From Trachythela sp. YZ-2020 (lineage: Eukaryota > Cnidaria > Anthozoa > Malacalcyonacea > Clavulariidae), in contig JADLSH010000127.1 in NCBI GenBank assembly GCA_016169945.1, positions 3,599,501 to 3,663,500 of the forward strand: a stretch of DNA of 64,000 bases. Reading direction: 5' to 3'. Every line of letters begins with the position of its first letter. Positions within the stretch are counted from its first letter, which is position 1. The notes under the pieces were generated by a model. It made no database searches. It was not told the DNA's origin and was given only the letters and a program-made list of their open reading frames with translations. Positions 25,301-37,300 of the stretch are shown here, one piece after another. The translations under genes and the position numbers were made by a program.

Positions 25301-28300
25301 GATTCGTTCACATCTTCGATCTGAAGGGAGAATAAGATACATTAACACTACGGCGGCTTGCATGAAAAAAATACAACGTTTCAAAATGGGGTTTTGGTGC
25401 CACAGTCGTTAGCGCACGCGTGCTTTCCACCTCTGTGATTGAGGTTCGATTCCTGCAATATGCAGTTGTCTGATTATAATTTCACATCAGTCGCATGTGA
25501 GAGGAGTGCTTCCAGTTTGACTCTTCCGAACTACGCTGGTTTTCCTTGGGTGCAATTCGGTTTCCTCCTGTAGTAATATTAAGCCAATAAGAGTGGGCTC
25601 CTTACTGGACTAGGTATAGGACTTGATATATCTCTATCATTTCTGTCCTCTTTAGTCGTTTAGTAAGGGCCATATCTACTTGTCCAGTGTTTCTGCAGGA
25701 GGAACAAGACGGGAAAACCTGCGTTTGGGAGAGTGAAACTGGTAGCAATCGTCTCAAGACAACTGCAATCTTCAAGAGCTTAAAATTACTGTTTCACCTA
25801 ATAAAAACCGCAGACTTTGTTCGGGTACTCCGGTTTATTCATCTAGTAACACTGGACAATATGTGGCCGAGAGGAAATTATAATAAGACAATTTCATATT
25901 GCAGGAATGGAACCCCGGCCAGGTATGGGGGTGGGCGCGAGGGGGGTGCACACCCTTCCATGGACAAGGGGGTACGAGAGGGGTGCCAATTTATATATCA
26001 AATCCAAATTTTGAATGCATTTATCACACAACAATAAAATAGTGGGCCATTGGGGGCCTCATTTACCATCTAAGGCCATGCCTGTAGATTCTATCTCTGT
26101 GGAGGTAGTCAATCTTCGCATGGAGCTACATGTAGGCCATGCCGGCGCAGCTGTGGGGGTGTAATCCAGTCCAAAATGCTGCATTACAAAATGCAAATTT
26201 GGAGATGCTGACTCACGTCTGACTGTCAAATCTCCTGGTTATGAGTTTTTTGGTTAGAGTTCCCCAGTAACCCCATTAGATACTTATACATGATTTTTTT
26301 GTAATTGGGAGTTGGAATGTAACTCCAGACTAAAAGTAAGTGCATATTTTGAACTTGTAGTTTGAAGTTAGAGTTAGCCTACTAGTGGAGGTACTGCAGG
26401 TGGCTCTGCTCTTCTCAACCCAAGGCACTGGGCTATAGCCAATTTCTTTTTTTTTCAATTTTTTTTCCTCAGCCCCGTCTCCCTCACTCGTCACGGTGGT
26501 CGGTCCCGCCGCACGCTTCACGCCCCCGAACTGCCCAGCACCCATAACAGATCTAGCTCCATCTCCTCTCTCGGTCACAGAGGTGAAAAGCGCTTGCGCT
26601 AACTACTGTGTCATCTACACCCCAAATCGCCCCATGCATTGATTACAACATACCTCAATAGTTAAGTTCTGTTCTACACTCTTCGGAGGACGGCCATTAT
26701 CTGTGGACACTATGGCAATTTTAAATTCTTGTTGTTTTTCGTAATTCAGGTTCGCCTCTTGTGACGTGTACAGCTTATTTCCTTTTATGGTAAACCTTGT
26801 ACTACCTTTGAGAGCGTACACATGGGACTGGGACCCATCTTCGTCTCTAGTTACCAGTTCCACGATCAGTTCATCGTTCGCGTTCTCCTTTACTCGACCG
26901 GTTAAAGATCCCTGTATGGTCACATTCTCCGGTGGGTCATTTTGATCTAGTAGGGTAATCGTAAAGTTACTGACACGTGAGTGATTGCCGTCTGAGACTT
27001 CGACGATGATTTCATGGTGGGGTATATCTTCGTAATTTAGACTACCACTAACCAGAAGCTTGCATGAACATATGGTTTTCACATTTGGATCTGAAGTGCT
27101 GTTATGGCAGGTTGTGGTATTATCAATCGAAAAGCGGCCACCTGAAAAGAGAGAAATATAACAGGCTGATTTTAAGGTACGTTCACACACAGCGATTTGT
27201 CGGGCCGATTTTAGGTTTTGCTGAATGTTAATGACGAATATTTTCAGTTGATGATTTCACCAGATGACGTTTGCCACGTATTTTTCAAACATCATTAACG
27301 TGCATCTGAAACCGGCCAGAATGCATTTCAAGGAACAGACTTACACATACGATTTTATTACGACAGAATATGATTTATCAATTTTCCCACCTCTGAATGG
27401 TAGCGCAAACCATGATGTAACCAACTATTTTTATTCTTCACGCTACCATAAAGCGCTACGTCTTTTTAAAGGTCAAAAATATCGTCGCGCATTGTTGCAG
27501 TTTATTAATTCCTGAGCAACCGTAGGAGCATCGTTCGAGCGTCGTAGTCTGTGGTATTTCCTAACTGCTTGTTTCAACTACGACAAAACCAGAACTGTGC
27601 TAAGGTACTCGCGCAATGCCAGTACGAATGTGCTAGGAACAATGTCAACAAAATCGAACTGGTGCGTTTCTTTGTGGTGACAGTTGTCTATCACGGGCAA
27701 CACTTGGCAGCATATTAAAGCTGGCAATTCACACTAGCAATTTTGACGCTGATTTTTCTCTTCCTGATCGAGCGAATGATATATCAACGTATGCCTATGT
27801 AAAGGCTGATTCAGTGCAAAATGTCGCGCGATCGACTTTTTGCGATCGTTTTCGTTTGAATTATGAGCCCTCGACTGGAACGGATCCGGTCGAGGGCTCA
27901 TAATTCAGTGGAAAACGATCGCAAAGGTCGATCGCGCGACGTTTTTCAGCCTTAAGGCTGATTTCCATTCAGTGCAAAATGTCGCGCGATCGACCTTTTA
28001 CGATCGTTTTCTTTTGAATTATGAGCCCTCGACCGGATCCGTTCCAGTCGAATGCTCATAAATCAAAAGAAAACGGTTGCGCGACATTTTGCACTGAATG
28101 AAAATCAGCCTTAAAACCGGTCCTATAACGATCACTTTTGCTCGCGAGTCCACTCATTCGCATGCGTCAGGAGGAGAATAATCGCCGTAATAGGTTTTAT
28201 GAATTAATGAACCTATCTCTATGGCCGTGGCCCTATTTTGATATATATTTTTACATATGCATATGAAATATAGTATCCCTACCTGCATCATCATCCAGTG

Positions 28301-31300
28301 TAAATGTCAAATGTTGTCTCGCATCTTGATCCAGAGAAACCAAAGTTCCCACTATTGTTCCGTTTGCAGAATTTTCGTTAACCGTCGGATGGTCGTCGGG
28401 ATACGATTGTTGACCGTCGGTTGAAGTTAAACTTGTGTTCAACGGAGCTTCATTAGCATTCTTAATGATGATCGTAAATTGCTTTTCCATCTGAAGAAAA
28501 AAAGCCCCAATAACTAATTAACATAATTCACGACCTTGATCAGAAGACAGAACTACAGTATTTGTGCAAATGCATTGTATGATATTGCAGGCTTTGCGAC
28601 TTTGTTTTATCATTGCTTTAGCACTTCCCAGCCATCACGAGTGGCTTCGAATGTTGCGTCGAGTTATCGTCGTCCTACTTTATGCTCGCAACTTACCGAT
28701 TTTGAAGGAGCTCCGCTGTCTGCTACTCTCACTGTCACATGTGCAATGCTCGACTCCTCGTGATCTACGGGCTTAGCGACGGACAACCGACCATTAAACT
28801 CAACATCAAACAATCCCCGACCTCCCTGGACCAAAGTATAGTTCAGCCTATATGCCTTATCCTCGTCAGATGCCGTGAAATAACCAACGCTAGTATTCAC
28901 CGCCACATTCTCTTGTACCCAGTACTTTGACAGCGCGAGGTCACGTGGTTGATCATTGATGTCATCAAGGGTAATATTAATACCCATGGTCCATTGCTGC
29001 GGGGGCGTCCCGTCATCTGTGGCGCGTACAAGTATTGTATGGACATTTTCGCTTTCGTAATTTAATAGACAACTTTTCCCGCCATGTAGCAGACAGTTCG
29101 TGTTTGGGATAGCAACTCTGATTTCGGAGTTGTTAACCAGTTTAAATCTACCAGAAGCGCTGTCTAACAATGTGAATCGATGTATTTGACCATGGTCTTT
29201 ATCTATTGCACTAAGTTTGCCCACCAACTGTCCTTCTGTAGGATTTTCCTGGATGTTGTTGGGTGAGAGATTGATTTTTGTCGGAGGCTCGTTCACGTCT
29301 AGAATAAAGAATCATTTGTCAATTTTATGTATATGAAAGCTCGCTTACACAATCCCATTTGTCGGATCCAATTGCGATGATGATGATAAACTTTATGCAT
29401 ACGAAATTTGTTCGAGGGGATTGCATTCATTTAGTTGACATGATACCTGATGCCGAGATCGCATTTACGACCTGACCTAGAGACTCGATGGGTCAGTCAT
29501 ACATAGTTGAGTACCCTGCACCAATGGTTGGTCACCATTCCAACTAGGACTCAATTTCAACGAGCTGACTGACCTGAACGGGGGCCCGCCTGTTATCTAG
29601 AGGTCCACCTGTTCCTCTAGAAAAACCTACAGTTTTTGCATGCTCTGTCAGGACTTGAGTGCCCTTACTGTCTCAGTATAACCAATGGTGGTCCTTAGAC
29701 CATCAGGTCTCAACTCACTGAACAACATGCACAGAGCTGGCGCACCCCCTCTGCAATCTAGAGGTCCTCCAGTTCCTCTAGAAAAACCTACAGTTTTTGC
29801 ATGCTCTGTCAGGCCTTGAGAGCCCTTACTGTCTCAGTAATTGTAATTGTAATTGTAAAATTTATTAGAAACTCCCAAAAGGGTTTTTCGGTTCTAATTT
29901 ACATGTCATTGAGTAATACCTATTAAAAACAAATTATATATCTATATACATTTATTAGCTAAAACATGAATTAAAAAGTAATTTCCTTAGTCCTTTCTTA
30001 AAAGTACGTAAACTACTGGTATCTGTAATTTCTCGCGGAAGTGAGTTCCATAAACGGATAGCTCGGTATAGGAATGTTCGCTGCCCCGAAGCTGATCTAT
30101 ACGCTGGGATATTCAAACTATCTTTATTCCTAGTATTTCGGTAGTATAACCAATGGTGGTCTCTAGACGTATTAATTAATTTGTTCGGGGGGATTGCATT
30201 CATTTAGTTGATATTATACCTGATGCCGAGATCTCATGAAGTCTGCATGTTATTCTATTAAGTTTAAACATACATATTGCAAATCGTAAAGATCATGCTA
30301 CAATGGGCAATTTTTGCTGCAACTTGCAACGCAATTTCTGCACAAATCCATGTTATGTAGAAAAATGCACGCACAGAAAAACAGTGAACATTCTCATTAA
30401 TTTATTTGTTGCCTTGGGCATGTTTAGTGAAAATATCGGCAAAGTAAACGAGATTCATGCTTCTGGGAATGTACTTTATACCTAACATCGCTCTCTGTCC
30501 GCAATTGCGTTGCAAGTTGCAGCAAAGATTGCCTCGTGTAAAATGACCTTCAGTGACATGGCTGAGGGAAGGCTACCGGCTACCAGTACCACAAGCATTG
30601 GACTGCAGTATATTCCGAGGACAAAACTGTTAACAAGCAGGGCAATGACATCCAGTGGTCGCCGCTAGATCCTATCGGACTTGTATCTTATACTGACCTT
30701 GTACAAAGATAACAAAACTACGGTTCACACTCAAGGCAGGTTCTCCGGTATCTTGAGACTGTATGGTAAGGTTCCAGGACGAAGTAGCTTCATAGTCCAA
30801 GGGTCGCGTGGTGCTCAAAGTATTGTTACCTTCAATTCGGAATGGGAAATCTCCGCTTAGAACAGGGAGAAGCCGATATGAGAAACTCTGTCGGATATTA
30901 TTGACTTCGTTGTCAGGATCGATTGTCGAGATCGTAGCTAAAAACGACAATGACAAAAATCAATGATAGGTCCTTTCCATAAGCGTTAAACAAAGGGCTC
31001 ATTGATTTGTACCCAGACATAACTTACGCAGATCATTCAGTGACCCAAACGCGAGAACCACTCCAGGAGAACCTGGGGTATATCTCCCCTGGAAAATTGT
31101 GCGCGTTGCACCATGTGAACATTTTTTGTCCACAATACTGTCAATAATAAACTTGTTAATATGTGTGTGAAGGGAAGTTTCATTGTCTCAATCTTACACG
31201 ACAAAGTGGAAACAGTGAAAATCTCCTTCGGTTAGATTCTTTATCTATCACACGGCCATTTGAGAAACATGTAAATGAAAGGTTGCCGTGTTTAAATATG

Positions 31301-34300
31301 ATTTAATAATAATAGTAGAGAAATTATGGAGTGAAGACATCAAAATAAAATGTGGTGCGGTAGACATTACAGAGAAACTGAGGAAAGCAATGCTGAGATG
31401 GTGCGGACGCGTAATAAGAAGAGATGAAGAGGACCGGACATTATGGAATGAAGATATCAGAAAGATGTCTGAGATTTGTCTGAGATGGTACACATTGAAA
31501 AGAAGACGAGGGAAGCAAGGCTGAGATGGTAAGGATCAGAGGTGGAAAAAGTATCGAATCCTGGGAACCTAGTTCCCAGAAATAGGTTTGGATCTGAACT
31601 TTTGCAGAAAATATTTCCAGAAATTTCTGAAAGTTAATAATTAACTGATGAGTAATAACAGCACTAGAGTATGCTCAAGTCTAGACTAGCAATTGTAATG
31701 AATTTTTGCCAATCCAGGTTAAGAGCAGGGAAACAAAAGACTTACCAATCACAGCACTGCCTTGATTCTCAAGAACAGTCAAACTTGACAAAACAATATC
31801 GCTCGGTGCTTCATTCCTGTCCTTGACAATCACAGTAAAATCTTCCATATATTTCAATCTAGGGGATCCACTATCAGTACACTCTATGGACACATTAACA
31901 AAAGCCGTCCTTTCATAATCGAGCGCCAAACTGCTCACTAATCGCCCTGAATCGATCCTAAATCTATTCTGACCAACCACAACGCATGAATGGGTTTGTC
32001 TTTGCGTAATGGAGTTATCCGGATCTTCGACCGTGAGGCTGGCAATTACAGTTCCTGGTGGCGAGTTTTCAAATATTTCTTTGCTGGAAAGTTCAATACT
32101 CGTTGGCGCTTCGTTGACGTCCGCGACTACGATCGTAAAATGTCGTGAAACGTTGTAAGCTGGTACTCCGTTGTCAAGTGATTTCACACCGAGACTATAC
32201 TTAGATTTGTTCTCGTAGTTTAAGTGTCTCCCTTCACTAATATAAATATATGTACCGTTAACCTTAAATAACTTTCCGAAATCATCCACAAGATTGTATT
32301 TCCAATTCTGGGAAATATCTTCGTCGTTCGTTTCCAGTTCCCCAACTAACGCTCCGTCCGAATTCTCACGAACGACCGCTGACACACCGCCACCCAAGGT
32401 GATGTTCGTGGGCGCATCGTTACAGTCAAGTACATTGATAGTGAATTTCTGAACAGTGAATAGACCATGGGTGTCTGTTACACGTACTGTAATAGACCGT
32501 ACAGTATTTATCTCATAATTGAGAGGCTTAGATAGTATAAGTCTTACTGTACACTTTGTTCTATTTCGGTCCTTTGCAATGGATTGGCATTGCAAGCTGG
32601 AAGGCTCCAGCGAGAATTCGCCTTCGGAATCATCGTCCAGTGTAAACTTGAGAGCTTGATTCGCGTCGGAATCTCGAGCAAGCAGCTTTCCTACAATACT
32701 TCCGGTCGTGGTGTTTTCAAACACTTCCGGAGTATGGGCACCAGTAAAGTTGACGGCGATTGGAGCTTCGTTGATATTCAGTACTTCAATAGTGTAGTTT
32801 CGTTCAAGCTGTAAAAGAAACGATAGCAAAAAAACTAAGTAATTAATATATAATATTTTGGGGCATTTTGCCTTGTGTGATATGATCCATATGGGTGGGT
32901 TTTACTAAAAACTATTGTGTGCACACGTAAAAACGCAGAAGTTGTAACAAACCTGCAGCAGACTTGTACCAATGCTGTTTCAACAACCTGTTATCAAGAT
33001 GTGTTCACACTGCTTGTTTCCAGCTTGTTGACGAGTTGTCATCGGCTTGTTGACAAGTTGCTACAAGGTTGTTGACTCAACAGACTTGTTACTAGTTGTT
33101 TCAACAACTTGTTATCGTCCTGCAATTCAACAAGTTGTGAGTGACAACCTTGTAGCAGCTTGATAAAATGACAGCATTGTTACATATATCAAACTCAATA
33201 ATTACCTTCAATGCATTATAACCATTATCAACAACAGCTACGGTAATAACATGTCTTTTATCAGCCTCGTGATCGAGCGACTTCGCTGTCACCAACTTAT
33301 CACCATTCAAGGCAAACCTCCCTACATCATCATTAACCAATGAGAAGCTTAGTTTTTGCCCTGTATCCTCGTCACGTGCTGTGAAAGAGCCAATTACAGT
33401 TCCCGAAGTTGCATTCTCAGGTATTACGTCATTGTTCAAGCTGAGGTCACGTGGTCGATCGTTGTCATCATTAAGGTAGATGGTGAACGTTTGGTCGAAA
33501 TTTTTTGCGGGAGTTCCATTGTCCGTTGATCTGATAGTAATATTATAGCTCGCTTGGGCCTCATAGTTTAGCAGACATAAAGTACCACCATGTTGAAGAC
33601 AAAGTGTGTTTGATATTGCCACCTTTAACGATAGTAAACGAATGTTAAAGAGTTCCATTTCGGACAGCTTTATATTATGGAGTTTCATCTTAACTAAATT
33701 GAACTAAACTAAACTAAACTAAACTAAACTAAACTAAACTAAACTGAACTGAACTGAACTGAACTGGACTGGACTGGACTGGACTGGACTGAACTGGGAC
33801 TGAACTGGAACTGAACTGAACTGAACTGAACTGAACTGATAGTAATATTATAGCTCGCTTGGGCCTCATAGTTTAGCAGACATAAAGTACCACCATGTTG
33901 AAGACAAAGTGTGTTTGATATTGCCACCTTTAACGACAGTAAACGAATGTTAAAAGAGTTCCATTTCGGACAGCTTTTTATTATGGAGTTTCATCTTAAC
34001 TAAACTAAACTAAACTAAACTAAACTAAACTGAACTGAACTGAACTGAACTGAACTGAACTGAACTGAACTGAACTGAACTGAACTGAACTGAACTCAAC
34101 TCAACTGAACTCAACTCAACTGAACTCAACTGAACTGAACTCAACTCAACCTAACTGAACTAATATTTTCTATCACTGGATAGTTCTATCAGTTCGAAAT
34201 TGTCCTCCCTAGAGGTCCAGTAAGGACCAACTCTCTCACACTCTTCGATTTTCTCATTACCTTAACTAAATTTCCATCAATCTTGAAACGACCACCGGCA

Positions 34301-37300
34301 GTGTCTATAAGCTTGTACGTATGTCTCTGGCTAACGTCTTCGTCACTCGTTGCTAGGTTACCAACAACGGTATTGACATCACTGTTTTCCTTTATTTGAA
34401 CGTTTGATAGCTAGAATAAACGAAAGACATGCAGTTGTTGAGTTTGTCCAGTTAGTCGATTCAAAATCCTAGGTGATTTTTGAACTGTTGCCTCATAATT
34501 CATGAGCAAAACACAAACGAAATTAATACCGTGTTGTCTCGATACCACAGTAACAACTGTCACTAAACGATTCAATCCTTATGTTGAATGTCTCCTTAAA
34601 TAACGATCCGTTTGAAAAGTTATACCATAATTTATATCAAACTTGTTTATGTTTATGAGCATGTTTAAAACTCGGCTGGCACCTTGTTCTGGGTTCTTAT
34701 TCATGCTGTAAATATGTAATTTCAAGGACCAATTACCCAGATTTCCATGCAAAACCAATAAACTACTAAAAATAGAAGTGCGTGGGAAAATTAAGGACTT
34801 TCAGCGTTTTTAAGGACCCATACGATCTCTTCTTGATATTCAAAACACTTTTCGCTTTTTTAAACAACTTTAGCAAACGTATTTGCAACGGCTTGTTGAC
34901 AACTCTCCACTAGGTTGACTCAACAGACTTGTTACAAGTTGTTTAAACAACTGGTTATCATCCTGCAATTTGACAAGTGTTAAGGCCCAGACACACCGGA
35001 AGCGATTCGGCAACGCGACGCGATTTTTCAGTTTTTAAAAGTAAATAAAACCGTCTATGGAAGGAAATTTTAAAAGATATGCAGACCAAATAACTCAAAC
35101 TGTTATAGCGCTTCTGAATATTTGAAAAACATAAAACAGGATCAAAGTTATATGTCAGTCAAAATCGAAAAATCGCGCCGCGTTGCCGAATCGCGTTCGG
35201 TGTGTCTGGGCCTTAAGAGTGACAACCTTGTAGCAACATGATAAGATGACTACATTGTTACAACTTGTTGACAAGCTTGCTAAGTTGACAAGATGTGAGA
35301 TTGGTATATTTCTCACCTGTATTGCAGAAGGTCTATCATTACCATCCAACACATCCACCACGAGACGCTCATCACGATACAATGAAGGCGTACCACTATC
35401 TTGAGACCGCACCACAACAATCCAAGACCGCGAATTCTCATAATTTAGATTCCTGGTCGTCTTTAACACATTACCATTGACCGCGAATGGACTGGACCCA
35501 AACGACCTCAGCGTATAATTGAAGCTCTGTTTTGATTGGTTGTTGGCGTTATCCGGATCTTGCGTCGTTAAGATGCCTACAACCGCTGGCCCACTATTCT
35601 CCGGAATTTGCGTCTTCGAAAGAGCCAGCTTAAGTGGTGCCTCATTTAGATCACTCACAATGACATCAAAATCTGTTTCGTTACTTAGGCCACGAGGGTC
35701 CGTACAAAGCACGGTAATCTTATGCGAAGTGGCTTGCTCGTAGTCTAAAGAGTTGACAGCCTGGGTTAGGTAATTTTGACCATTTTTTAGAACAATCTGG
35801 AATTTCCCCCGAGCCGAGTCAGTTAGCCGACAAACGTGGGATTGCCTTGACGAAAAATTACCAAAGTTATCCGGGTCATCGATGGTGAAATTCCCAATAA
35901 CTGTTCCCGAAACGCTATTCTCGGGCACTACTGCATTACTGAGAGTTATCCCAACAGGAGCCTCGTTTTGATCTGTCACGTGAACAGTGAATGATTGGGT
36001 TGGTGACGTCATCGCGGGAGACCCATCGTCAGTCGATGTTACCATGACAACATATTTGGTTTTCTGTTCAAAATCTAACGGTGTATCCTTGAGATACAAA
36101 AATCGAGGTCTTCGGATTTCGAAAATGTTTGAATTGCTAAGTAAAGTGTAACTGTGATTCTGGTTTCCATCCTCGTCGTTAGTCACCAGTTCCCCAATAA
36201 ACGCGCCCGGGCTGTTCTCGGCGACACTCGCATCCAGACTTCCAGAAATTGTAACATTGCTCGGTCGATCGTTGTTATCATTGACAGTAATGTTAAACTT
36301 TCGAACTATAAACTTGTCATGTTGATCGGTGACACGAACAGCGATTTCTAAACTTGGCGCGACCTCGTGGTCCAGATGACCTTTGACCGTCAAGTCTGCT
36401 GTACATACGGTATTTCCCCCGTGGGTACAAACTGACGATGTTAGTGAGAACGACTGCAGAGTATTTATGTCTAAAGTGAAAGTAAGATTCTGTGAAGCGT
36501 CTGAATCTGTAGCTTCTAAAGTTCCCACCACTGTATCAGCAGTTGAATTTTCATTGACATGCGCATGGTCCTGTGAGAACGACAGCTGGCCACCTTTGTT
36601 AGTCAAATGGATACTGATCGGGGGCTCGTTTACGTCTAATACTTCAATCACAAACGACCTTTTCATCTAAAAGGAAACAAGCGAATTAATCTAACTATTT
36701 GAGAATCTAACTATTTTTCTACGGCTATTTGAGATTTTTTTATAAACATGTACGGTTTTAATTAACAGTTAAAAACATACTTGACAGACAGCCAATTTCT
36801 TAAAAATCACAATTAGTATAAACTGGCTTAATTTCTACAATAATTTCGCAGGAATTTCTCGCCTCAAAAGCACAAAATTAACAGATTTCTGAGTCTGAAA
36901 TATGTCAAAATATAAAACACAAGCTTTTATAATCAATGCATTTGCATGTCAGCGAATTTACGCATCAGAGCAAGGACCTATATGACGTCAGCAGTGGTGA
37001 GGACACCGAGTTTGCGCGTTCAGTCCATTTAGTATAGGTCAGTGGTTACACCCCTTCTATCAGATGAGCCTGTACCTGCCCCTCTCCAGTAGTAATAAGG
37101 TAATACCAACCTGGTAATATGGTAATACCAACCTGCTTTATTGGACTGCCATTATCCTGCACCACAGCTGTTACAGTATGAGTCTTGTTCTTCTCATAAT
37201 CAGTTGCTAAAACCTTAGTTAAATATCCGTGCGAACTAACAGCGAATCGACCATGATCATCGTCAGATAAATAGTAAGACATACGCTGTCCGCTGTCTTC

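Noticed and set aside
25687..26037. 116-aa plus-strand ORF
   Set aside because: It overlaps repeat-derived sequence and is rich in low-complexity codons; no domain seen.
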